Below are positions 1 through 5,944 of a stretch of DNA of 7,129 nucleotides, piece after piece (within the stretch, counting starts at the first letter, position 1; the number at the start of each line of letters is the position of its first letter). This DNA comes from Euryarchaeota archaeon RBG_13_57_23 (GTDB lineage: Archaea > Thermoplasmatota > Thermoplasmata > UBA10834), in assembly GCA_001800675.1 (NCBI GenBank), contig MGVW01000062.1:10628-17756 (forward strand), given 5' to 3'. Both the position numbers and the translations under genes were made by a program. The notes under the pieces are model-generated. The model did not search any database. It was not told the origin of the DNA and saw only the letters and a program-made list of their open reading frames with translations.

Positions 1-1032
1 ATATACGAACCTATGGTGGTCGCACACGACGTCCCCCTCGAGAGCCACGTCATTGCTGGTCTGAGAGAGGCGATGATCAACAACACCAAGCATATCGAGA
101 CGGAATCAACCACTACCTCTGATGAGGCAAAGGCGGAGGTCCAGATGGCAGCCGAGATAGTCGGATCGGTTGAAGAACTCAGGAAACGTCACTACATATC
201 TGCCATGGTATGCACGATATCTCCGCTAGTTCTCGAAGGTCCGGCAACGGACGCGGCCATGATCTGGGCGGAGAACCACGTGCCCATTCACATAACTGGT
301 ATGGCGATGATGGGTATGTCCGGCCCCGCGACAATAGCGGGCGATATAGCCCTCAATCATGCAGAAACGCTCGGCCTCGCGTGTGCCGTTCAGGCGCACG
401 AACCTGGCGCTCCTGTTCTGTATGGTTCTGTTCTTTCGAGCATGAACCCTAAGACGGGCTCTGTCAATCTGAGCTCGGTCGAGGCGATGATCTTGGGCAC
501 GTGCGCTAGCGAGATGTCTCGCTTCGTGAAATTCCCATGCTCGTGCATGGGAACCGGGCCTGGATCGATGGTCCCTGGTCCGCAAGCGGCCATCGAGAGT
601 TCGATTATAACCACGCTAGCGGCCATTTCAGGCTCTGAAGTCATGAATGGCATGGGCCTCCTCGACAGCTCGACCGTTCTTTCCTATGAGCAGCTCATGA
701 TCGATAACGAGATGGTTGGCATGGCCCTCAGCGCTTTCAGGGAGATACCTGTGAACCCGGAAACACTCGCGGCCGAGGTCATTGCGAAAGTGGGGATTGG
801 GGGTACGTTCCTGAAGGAGATGCACACTCTACGGCACATTCGGGAGTTCTTCGTCCCTTCGCTGTGGCCTGACCAGAGCTACGATGCATGGAGCAAGAGC
901 GGCTGCAAGGATATACTCGAGGTGGCCAAAGAGAAGGCTGATGCTGTGCTCAAGGAGCACAAGCCCGAGCCATTGGACAGAGATGCGTCAAGAAGAATCG
1001 ACAAGATAGTGAAGTCTTTCGGAAAATCATGA
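1..1032 (+). CDS. MttB-family corrinoid methyltransferase, C-terminal part (5' end outside window)
   Basis: The reading frame is open from base 1, so the gene starts upstream. About 343 residues are visible of a family usually near 490-500. MttB-family enzymes form a TIM barrel and move a methyl group from a methylamine or quaternary amine (trimethylamine, glycine betaine and similar) to a corrinoid protein, feeding methylotrophic or C1 metabolism in the cytoplasm. Family hallmarks seen here are the GMSGPATIAG stretch (about bases 310-345), PGAPVLYGS (about 400-430), the CMGTGPGSM..PQAA loop (about 540-590) and SYEQLMIDNEMVG (about 684-722). True trimethylamine methyltransferases carry an amber-encoded pyrrolysine about 160 residues from the C-terminus; here that zone has only sense codons. 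It therefore resembles the non-pyrrolysine branch, and its substrate cannot be named. No corrinoid-protein gene lies downstream; it converges on the SRAP gene after 30 bases. Confidence 0.88.
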   Translation: MYEPMVVAHDVPLESHVIAGLREAMINNTKHIETESTTTSDEAKAEVQMAAEIVGSVEELRKRHYISAMVCTISPLVLEGPATDAAMIWAENHVPIHITGMAMMGMSGPATIAGDIALNHAETLGLACAVQAHEPGAPVLYGSVLSSMNPKTGSVNLSSVEAMILGTCASEMSRFVKFPCSCMGTGPGSMVPGPQAAIESSIITTLAAISGSEVMNGMGLLDSSTVLSYEQLMIDNEMVGMALSAFREIPVNPETLAAEVIAKVGIGGTFLKEMHTLRHIREFFVPSLWPDQSYDAWSKSGCKDILEVAKEKADAVLKEHKPEPLDRDASRRIDKIVKSFGKS

Positions 1033-1062
1033 GCTCTGGCGAACGCAGCCTCGGAAGCCTCG

Positions 1063-1722
1063 TTAGGCAGGCAAGATGAGTTCTGGAGAATCATTCGCGG
1101 GGCTGTTGACCGTCCTCGAGACTTCGTACGCCGTCATGGAGCGTGATGGATACGGCTTGAAGAATCCTTCAAGCGCCTTCGCCGAGAGCTCCGCATTACT
1201 GAGCCAGTCTTCCTCCTGTTCGGGTTTGAGGATCACGGGCATGCGGTTGTGGATCTTTTCCAGGACCGAGTTCGGCGTGGTCGTGATGATGGTGAACGTT
1301 TGCAGGGTCGATCCGTCAGGTCTCCGCCACTTGTCGTACATTCCGGCCAGCCCGAAGAACGAGTTATCCTTCATGTGCACATAGAACGGAGTCTTGACCT
1401 TGTCTTCTCTTCTCCATTCGTAGAATCCCGTCGTCGGAACGATGCATCGCCTCTTCTTCAGAGCGCCTCTGAATGCTGGCTTCGTGGACACGCTCTCCGC
1501 TCGGGCGTTGATCAGCCTATTGCCGATCTTGGGGTCCTTGGCCCAGAACGGTACGAGCCCCCAATTCATCATAACAGCCTTTCTCTTGCCATCACGCACG
1601 ATTACAGGCACGGATTGTGTCGGGGCAATGTTGAACCGCGGAACGAATTCTGGCGCATCCTCTTTCACGCCAAATCTTGAGAACAGCCCCATGGTGTACG
1701 CGATAGCGAATCGACCGCACAT
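1063..1722 (-). CDS. SRAP (HMCES/YedK-type) abasic-site DNA-protein crosslink protein
   Basis: The product is 219 residues, normal for this family. SRAP proteins cap abasic sites in single-stranded DNA through a thiazolidine link made by the N-terminal cysteine after removal of Met1, shielding the lesion during replication. The start is fixed by chemistry: the frame is open farther upstream, but only the ATG at 1722 gives the obligatory MCGRF terminus with Cys2. The active-site set is complete: Cys2, NxAPTQ (31-36), the INAR motif with Asn72 and Arg74, Glu102 in GFYEW, and His158 in IHNRMP. The ATG lies 8 bases after the msrB stop codon, and a GAGTGAGA ribosome-binding stretch overlaps that stop, so it is very probably cotranslated with msrB. 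It ends in TAA and converges on the methyltransferase gene. In bacteria the homologue is named after SOS-region genes; here it sits with oxidative-damage genes. Confidence 0.95.
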   Translation of the reverse strand: MCGRFAIAYTMGLFSRFGVKEDAPEFVPRFNIAPTQSVPVIVRDGKRKAVMMNWGLVPFWAKDPKIGNRLINARAESVSTKPAFRGALKKRRCIVPTTGFYEWRREDKVKTPFYVHMKDNSFFGLAGMYDKWRRPDGSTLQTFTIITTTPNSVLEKIHNRMPVILKPEQEEDWLSNAELSAKALEGFFKPYPSRSMTAYEVSRTVNSPANDSPELILPA

Positions 1723-1730
1723 CTGAGATC

Positions 1731-2147
1731 TCACTCTTTCTTCTTGTCGGTCTCCTCGAATTTGAGAGAGGCAGAGTTGACGCAATAGCGAAGGCCAGTT
1801 GGATCGGGTCCGTCATCGAAGACATGCCCCAGGTGGCCTCCGCACTTCGCGCAGAGCACCTCCGTCCTGGTCATGAAGAGGCTTCGATCAGTCTTCTCCA
1901 CGATATTCTCCTTGGATATCGGCAGGTAGAAGCTAGGCCATCCGCTGCCTGAATCGAATTTCGTATCTGACGAGAACAAGTCCTCCCCACAGGCCGCGCA
2001 CCTGTAAACCCCTCTCTTCTCGTTCGTGTTTAGCTCTCCCGCGAACGCTGGCTCAGTGCCCTTCTCACGGAGAATGTGATATTGCCGGGGGCTAAGCTCC
2101 TTTCTCCACTCCTCTTCTGATTTCCTGACCTTCTCGGCCATGCTCAT
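1731..2147 (-). CDS. msrB: Peptide-methionine (R)-S-oxide reductase MsrB
   Basis: This 138-residue protein is a complete MsrB, which reduces the R epimer of methionine sulfoxide in proteins, usually at the expense of thioredoxin. The structural zinc site is present as two CxxC pairs (Cys50/Cys53 and Cys99/Cys102), and the catalytic cysteine is Cys122 in RYCVNSASL. The substrate-pocket motifs GSGWPSF (67-73) and GHLGHVFDDGP (104-114) are intact. There is no signal peptide, so it is cytosolic. Two starts are possible, ATG at 2147 or ATG at 2141; neither has a strong ribosome binding site and both would suit a very short leader below a TATA-like box at about 2174-2179. It is followed after 8 bases by the SRAP gene. 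The frame stays open upstream without a stop right back to the amber codon of the nitroreductase gene. Confidence 0.97.
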   Translation of the reverse strand: MSMAEKVRKSEEEWRKELSPRQYHILREKGTEPAFAGELNTNEKRGVYRCAACGEDLFSSDTKFDSGSGWPSFYLPISKENIVEKTDRSLFMTRTEVLCAKCGGHLGHVFDDGPDPTGLRYCVNSASLKFEETDKKKE

Positions 2148-2171
2148 CCCGGTAGCGTTACTCTGCGAAAA

Positions 2172-2181
2172 CGAATAAGGG
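2172..2181 (-). promoter_or_regulatory. Possible TATA-like promoter of msrB-SRAP
   Basis: On the minus strand CCCTTATTCG lies in the 60-base spacer between the nitroreductase and msrB genes, about 26-32 bases before the msrB ATG at 2147. That distance would place the transcript start at or beside the start codon, fitting a leaderless message and the lack of a clear ribosome binding site. The box is weak, and msrB may simply be read through from msrA. Confidence 0.35.
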
Positions 2182-2207
2182 TTGCGCCGATCCGGCCTCT
2201 GATAGGT

Positions 2208-2735
2208 CTACGCCTTCGGTTTCCCGAACTCTTCGTAGCTCGCTATTTCCGCCAGAGGTCTTCTGTTCTTGATTCTCGGGGGCCTAGACGTGCTCTCCTC
2301 TTTCTCCCTCGGGTACCCAACCGACAGCATGGCGACGATGACGAGATTGTCGGGCACGTTCAGCAGCTTCCTGACCTTATCCTCGTAGAAGCTCCCGATC
2401 CAACAGGTGCCCAAGCCCTCAGCGGTGGCTGCCAGGACCATTGTCTGAAGGGCTATTGTGGTGTCGACGATGTGCCATTTTGGGGACTTGACCTTGTCGC
2501 CAAGGCCCACTATGACGACCGGGGATTCAGCCAGGAACTTGGCATAAGGTCCGTCGGTCAGTCCATTCCTCTTGACAGGGTCGGTAACGACAACGAAATG
2601 CCAAGGTTGGTGGTTCACAGCTGATGGCGAGAGCCTACCAGCCTCTAGCACTCTTCTGAGAACATCGGGGGGCACTGGTTTGGGCAGGTACGACCTCACC
2701 GACCTTCTGAGTTCAATCGCCTCATGCACTTCCAT
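2208..2735 (-). CDS. Nitroreductase-family FMN-dependent oxidoreductase
   Basis: The 175-residue protein has the length and motifs of the small archaeal/bacterial nitroreductase branch, which forms FMN-bound homodimers and reduces nitro compounds, quinones or other electron acceptors with NAD(P)H. Visible FMN-contact motifs are RRSVR (10-14) near the N-terminus, SPSAVNHQPWHF (36-47), EGLGTCWIGSF (106-116) and the SVGYP segment (138-142). Physiological substrates in this family cannot be read from sequence. The start ATG at 2735 is supported by a GAGG ribosome binding site 7 bases upstream, and it lies 21 bases after the msrA stop, so msrA and this gene should share a transcript. It ends with an amber TAG (2208-2210), after which the same frame remains open for 20 codons and runs directly into msrB. 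Confidence 0.92.
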   Translation of the reverse strand: MEVHEAIELRRSVRSYLPKPVPPDVLRRVLEAGRLSPSAVNHQPWHFVVVTDPVKRNGLTDGPYAKFLAESPVVIVGLGDKVKSPKWHIVDTTIALQTMVLAATAEGLGTCWIGSFYEDKVRKLLNVPDNLVIVAMLSVGYPREKEESTSRPPRIKNRRPLAEIASYEEFGKPKA

Positions 2736-2756
2736 GATGTCGCCTCGTGACTTCTA

Positions 2757-3236
2757 TCAGCAGTACTTGCACCCTTTCATTCCGCGCTTCTCGAAGTACC
2801 TCTGGTGGTATTCTTCTGCAGGGAAGAACCCCTCAGCAGGCCTTATCTCAGTAACCACTTTCCGGTTCTTGAAATGCTCGCTTGCCTGGAGCCGTTCCTT
2901 CGAGGCCTCCGCCGAGGCCCTCTGGGCCTCGTTGTGGTAGAATACCGCGGATCTGTACTGCTCGCCGACATCGGGACCCTGCCTGTTCAGTTGGGACGGG
3001 TCGTGAAGTCCCCAGAACGCCTGAAGCAACTCATCGTAAGTTGTTAGGTCGGGGTCGTACTCCACGAGCACCGCCTCCGCGTGATGGGTTCTGCCAGAAC
3101 ATACATCTTTGTAAGTTGGGTCTTCGGTCACTCCTCCGGTATATCCCACGATGGTGCTCACGACGCCTTTCAAGCTCCTTAATGCCTCTTCGACGTGCCA
3201 GAAGCATCCAGCTGCAAATGTAGCTCCCTCAGTCAT
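2757..3236 (-). CDS. msrA: Peptide-methionine (S)-S-oxide reductase MsrA
   Basis: The 159-residue protein reduces the S epimer of methionine sulfoxide, complementing MsrB encoded two genes downstream. The catalytic cysteine is Cys11 in AAGCFWHVEE. Family segments GYTGG (31-35), YKDVCSGRTHHAEAV, the QYRSAVFY stretch (93-100) and FFPAEEYHQRYF (137-148) follow in the usual order. Two C-terminal cysteines in GCKYC (156 and 159) are positioned as resolving cysteines for thioredoxin recycling. No signal peptide is present, so it is cytosolic. The ATG at 3236 has a strong GAGGTG ribosome binding site 6 bases upstream and a TATA box about 55 bases upstream. It is the first gene of a run msrA - nitroreductase - msrB - SRAP. 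Its stop is doubled (TGA then TAG). Confidence 0.97.
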   Translation of the reverse strand: MTEGATFAAGCFWHVEEALRSLKGVVSTIVGYTGGVTEDPTYKDVCSGRTHHAEAVLVEYDPDLTTYDELLQAFWGLHDPSQLNRQGPDVGEQYRSAVFYHNEAQRASAEASKERLQASEHFKNRKVVTEIRPAEGFFPAEEYHQRYFEKRGMKGCKYC

Positions 3237-3285
3237 TCATAACACCTCTAGAACAACAGGGTCATATTCGGGAGTCAATAGATTG

Positions 3286-3292
3286 CCTTATA
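3286..3292 (-). promoter_or_regulatory. TATA box of the msrA operon
   Basis: The minus strand reads TATAAGG here. A transcript starting about 25 bases downstream (near 3264) would have a leader of about 28 bases containing the GAGGTG ribosome binding site (about 3243-3248) of msrA. The box shares a 131-base divergent region with the transporter promoter. Confidence 0.6.
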
Positions 3293-3328
3293 CCCAAACA
3301 GGTACAGGGTCCTCTGAGTCCGGATGCG

Positions 3329-3338
3329 TTAATATATT
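3329..3338 (+). promoter_or_regulatory. TATA box of the MFS transporter gene
   Basis: The plus strand reads TTAATATATT, the most AT-rich stretch of the divergent region. A transcript start about 25 bases downstream falls near 3360, only about 8 bases before the ATG at 3368. This suits an almost leaderless message and explains why no ribosome binding site is visible before that ATG. Confidence 0.55.
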
Positions 3339-3367
3339 GCTGTATTGCATAGCCACGCCGGACTAGG

Positions 3368-4759
3368 ATGGAAGCCGGATGTTCCTCGGGATCTGACGCG
3401 GCGCTCAAGCGGTCGGCCATGACGGTCGCTGTCCTGAGCTCTTTCGTGACCCCTTTCATGGCCTCTTCGATCAACGTGGCGATCCCCTCCATAGGCGACG
3501 AGTTCTCGATGGAGGCTGTGCTGCTGAGCTGGGTGGCCACCTCATATCTCCTGTCGTCAGCGGCCTTTCTCGTGCCATTCGGGAGGATAGCGGACATCAA
3601 GGGTAGGAAGAGGGTGTTCCTCTACGGGTCCTTCGTCATGGCCGCCGCCTCATCTCTGTGTGCTCTTGCTTTTGATGAGTGGTCCCTGATTGCGTTCAGG
3701 GTCGTGCAGGGGATTGGCGGCGCGATGATCTTCGGGACATCTGTCGCGATACTCTCGTGTGTGTACCCTCCAAACGAGCGCGGAAAAGCCCTGGGGACCG
3801 CGGTGTCCGCGGTGTATATCGGCCTGTCTGCGGGGCCGTTCCTGGGCGGCTTCATGACCGAGTACTTGGGTTGGAGGAGTCTGTTCCTTCTCATAGTTCC
3901 CCTGAACCTGGTAGTCATCTATGTGACTCAGACAAGGTTGAAGGGAGAGTGGGCGGAGGCGGTGGGCGAAGCCTTCGATTTAAGGGGTTCGGTCATGTAC
4001 GCCGCGTCCCTGACCGGTGTGATCATCGGATTCTCATTGCTGCCTAGCCTAGTTGGGGCTGGGGTCCTTGTGCTCGGCACGCTGGGGATTGTCGGGTTCG
4101 TCCTCATAGAGATCAGAGAGAGGAGCCCCGTCCTGGACATCGCCCTGTTCTTGAAGAACCGTACCTTCGCCTTCTCTAACCTTGCGGCTCTGATTAACTA
4201 CAGCGCGACGTTCGCGGTCACTTTCATGATGAGCTTGTACCTGCACTATGTGAAGGGGCTCAGCTACGAGAGCACGGGGGCGATCCTTGTTGCTCAGCCC
4301 GTGGTCATGGCGGTGTTCTCGCCTCTAGCTGGAAAGTTGTCTGACATGAAGGAGCCGCGCCTCATCGCCTCTGCAGGAATGGCCATCTGCACAGCTGGCC
4401 TTGTGATGCTGTCCATGTTCACGGAGGACACGGAGATATGGGTCATGGTCGTCGTGCTGGCGTTTCTCGGGTTCGGGTTCGCCCTCTTCTCGTCCCCGAA
4501 CACGAACGCGATCATGGGCTCTGTGCAGAAGAGACAGTACGGGGTCGCGTCTGCCTCGGTCGGGACGATGAGGCTGGTGGGACAGGTTCTGAGCATGGGC
4601 ATTGCGACAATATTCATCGCGCTCTACGTTGGAGAGGAGGCGCTCAGCTCCGAGCTCGCGGGGGAGCTCATGCATAGCTACCAAGTCTCCTTCTATGTAT
4701 TCGCCGCCCTATGCGTGTTCGGTGTGTTCGCATCACTTGCGAGGGGAAAGAAGGACTGA
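3368..4759 (+). CDS. MFS transporter, DHA2-like (14-TM drug/multidrug efflux type)
   Basis: The 463-residue protein is an integral membrane transporter of the major facilitator superfamily; length and the hydrophobic pattern fit the 14-helix DHA2 group (EmrB/QacA relatives), usually proton-driven exporters of drugs or lipophilic compounds. Motif A is clear as GRIADIKGRKR (72-82) in the loop after helix 2. Motif B-like RVVQGIGGAMIFG (about 109-122) and the antiporter motif C region GLSAGPFLGG (about 152-161) follow. In helix 1 the typical DHA2 acidic residue is absent: the segment reads FMASSINVAIPSIG (30-43), as in many archaeal relatives. The start at 3368 leaves a short cytoplasmic tail before helix 1; an ATG at 3419 is possible but starts directly at the helix. 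It is divergent from msrA and convergent with the heliorhodopsin unit. The substrate is unknown. Confidence 0.9.
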   Translation: MEAGCSSGSDAALKRSAMTVAVLSSFVTPFMASSINVAIPSIGDEFSMEAVLLSWVATSYLLSSAAFLVPFGRIADIKGRKRVFLYGSFVMAAASSLCALAFDEWSLIAFRVVQGIGGAMIFGTSVAILSCVYPPNERGKALGTAVSAVYIGLSAGPFLGGFMTEYLGWRSLFLLIVPLNLVVIYVTQTRLKGEWAEAVGEAFDLRGSVMYAASLTGVIIGFSLLPSLVGAGVLVLGTLGIVGFVLIEIRERSPVLDIALFLKNRTFAFSNLAALINYSATFAVTFMMSLYLHYVKGLSYESTGAILVAQPVVMAVFSPLAGKLSDMKEPRLIASAGMAICTAGLVMLSMFTEDTEIWVMVVVLAFLGFGFALFSSPNTNAIMGSVQKRQYGVASASVGTMRLVGQVLSMGIATIFIALYVGEEALSSELAGELMHSYQVSFYVFAALCVFGVFASLARGKKD

Positions 4760-4795
4760 TTAGATACCTCTGTGGTTGGCGCCTGTGACCAGCCT

Positions 4796-4969
4796 TCACT
4801 CTGCGACTTCGATTCCCGCCTCGTTCCTCAGGAATATGCCGGGTATGAACGGGGGGTTGTAGCGCATGAGAAAAGCTTTCCCGACTGTTGACATGTTGTG
4901 ATTCTCGTGCGTAGTCAGTAACTCAGCAGTCTTCTCCCTGACCTGTCTTTCGGACCCAGAACCCCTGAA
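4796..4969 (-). pseudogene. Remnant of a SOUL heme-binding protein gene (C-terminal 57 codons)
   Basis: The spacer after the heliorhodopsin gene is not empty. On the minus strand a 57-codon frame ending in TGA (4796-4798) matches the C-terminal end of SOUL/HEBP proteins: an FRGSGSERQVREKTAELL helix start, then FLMRYNPPFIPG followed by FLRNEAGIEV, corresponding to the family ending Y(N/D)PP...FLRRNE. SOUL proteins bind heme or free porphyrins and are normally about 170-200 residues, so roughly two thirds is missing. An ATG at 4981-4979 overlaps the heliorhodopsin stop (ATGA) and is in this frame, but is followed two codons later by TAG (4970-4972). The simplest reading is that an intact SOUL gene once followed the heliorhodopsin in one transcript and lost its 5' part. 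I recognised the family by eye from the C-terminal motif; no search was made. Confidence 0.68.
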
Positions 4970-4977
4970 CTAACGGT

Positions 4978-5748
4978 TCATCTGAGAGTTCCAGCGAAAA
5001 CCTGCCACGCAAGAGCCGTCTTCGCTGTCAGGCTCAGGATCACGTAGACCTTCTCTCCATACAGGTAGTCTGCCCACTTGCCTTTCTTGCGGTACTGCAA
5101 CACCATGTTGATGGCGAAGATGTTGAAGAAGATCGCAAGTGAGAAGAATATGCCTATTACGAACTCAGGGAAGTTGCCTTCTGCCAGCATCACAGACCCG
5201 AAGAAGTAGACGCCAAGCACAATCCAAGGAATGATGCCCGCGAAGCATCCGAATATGTAGGCCGTCCAGTTGGTTTTCTGGGTCGTCTGGTTGTGCAGCT
5301 CCATCATCAGCCCGAACAGGTTCATGGTCGCGTTCAGCGCGAATATCAGTAGCAGCGAGGAGAACTCGTATATGCCGCACAGCATCGCGATCACAACGAT
5401 CATAATCGATGAGCTGATGGCGTACTCGTACCATCTGGCGTAGTTGATGCCCTTCTGGAGGTTCCTCACGTACCAGGGGTAGGCCCTCGTGGAAAGCGAG
5501 AAGTGGGCTATCGCCGAGACGAACAAGAACGCAGCGACCATGGGTCCGAGCCTCAAGTTCACAATCACATCGGTGACCTTGTAGAACTCCCCTGTGATGT
5601 CGTTATACGCCAGGAAAGTGGTCTCCACAGGCACAGTGAAGCTGTTACTGAGCCAGAGCATTAGCGCGCCCTGGACAAGATGCAGCACCCCCATTGCCAT
5701 ATTGAACTTCTTCAATTTCACGAATTTTGGGTCGGTAGTCGCTTCCAT
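4978..5748 (-). CDS. Heliorhodopsin (retinal-binding seven-helix photoreceptor)
   Basis: The 256-residue, seven-helix membrane protein is a heliorhodopsin. Helices lie at about 15-35, 63-86, 103-125, 128-150, 162-186, 194-218 and 233-255. The retinal Schiff-base lysine is Lys243 in helix 7 (SLTAKTALAWQVFAGTL). The counterion is Glu108 in helix 3 (RWYEYAISSSIMIV), matching Glu107/Lys241 of the founding 48C12 protein and Glu108 of the archaeal TaHeR. His23 and His82 match histidines near the retinal pocket. Heliorhodopsins sit inverted, N-terminus inside, have a long photocycle and are thought to sense light; enzymatic or transport partners vary between groups. The ATG at 5748 was chosen because GGTGG lies 7-8 bases upstream; an in-frame TTG at 5793 would add 15 residues but lies inside the TATA box. 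No retinal-synthesis gene is in the window. Confidence 0.96.
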   Translation of the reverse strand: MEATTDPKFVKLKKFNMAMGVLHLVQGALMLWLSNSFTVPVETTFLAYNDITGEFYKVTDVIVNLRLGPMVAAFLFVSAIAHFSLSTRAYPWYVRNLQKGINYARWYEYAISSSIMIVVIAMLCGIYEFSSLLLIFALNATMNLFGLMMELHNQTTQKTNWTAYIFGCFAGIIPWIVLGVYFFGSVMLAEGNFPEFVIGIFFSLAIFFNIFAINMVLQYRKKGKWADYLYGEKVYVILSLTAKTALAWQVFAGTLR

Positions 5749-5770
5749 TCCCGTACCACCTTCTTCTTGG

Positions 5771-5808
5771 CAGACAGTTGGCAAGTATATCAAGTCTTTT
5801 CCTGTCTG
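5771..5808. repeat. Inverted repeat CAGACAG/CTGTCTG around the heliorhodopsin TATA box
   Basis: The arms at 5771-5777 and 5802-5808 are perfect 7-base inverted copies separated by 24 bases, with the TATA box (5784-5793) between them. Arm centres are 31 bases apart, close to three helical turns, so a dimeric factor or two dimers on one DNA face could cover the promoter. The right arm continues with GTTG-like sequence. A regulatory role is an inference. Confidence 0.4.
5784..5793 (-). promoter_or_regulatory. TATA box of the heliorhodopsin gene
   Basis: The minus strand reads TTGATATACT. A transcript start about 25 bases downstream (near 5762) gives a leader of about 14 bases holding the AAGGTGG ribosome binding site before the ATG at 5748. 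The position of this box argues against the upstream TTG at 5793 as a start codon. The box is flanked by a 7-base inverted repeat. Confidence 0.55.
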
Positions 5809-5825
5809 TTGCGGTGGGCGGAAGC

Positions 5826-5843
5826 TCTCTACAATCTCTACAA
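5826..5843. repeat. Perfect tandem 9-base repeat upstream of the heliorhodopsin promoter
   Basis: TCTCTACAA occurs twice with no gap on the plus strand. It ends 33 bases upstream of the heliorhodopsin TATA box, a place where archaeal activators commonly bind. The surrounding 5844-5944 spacer down to the regulator gene shows no other feature that I can support. Confidence 0.45.
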
Positions 5844-5944
5844 CCCACTGACATCCGTTGTTATCGGGATATGCCGTTTTGGCGCCAGAATCTCCCCCAC
5901 GCAGATGAGATAGGCCCTCTCCGTTGCCGCTTCTTGGGCCGGGT

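Noticed and set aside
210..825. Several overlapping frames on both strands within the methyltransferase gene
   Set aside because: They lie inside a well-conserved gene, have arginine-rich or low-complexity products and no start signals of their own.
1057..1068. Small hairpin GCCT-CGTT-AGGC between the converging methyltransferase and SRAP genes
   Set aside because: The stem is only 4 base pairs, it overlaps the SRAP stop codon and no T-run follows, so it is not supportable as a terminator.
1249..1726. Plus-strand frames across the SRAP gene
   Set aside because: The minus strand carries a complete SRAP active site; the plus-strand products match nothing and have no promoter or ribosome binding site.
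4774..4794. Hairpin GGTTGG/CCAGCC with a 9-base loop between the MFS gene end and the SOUL remnant
   Set aside because: Six pairs including one wobble, a long loop and no T-run; archaeal terminators are mainly T-runs, so the evidence is too thin.
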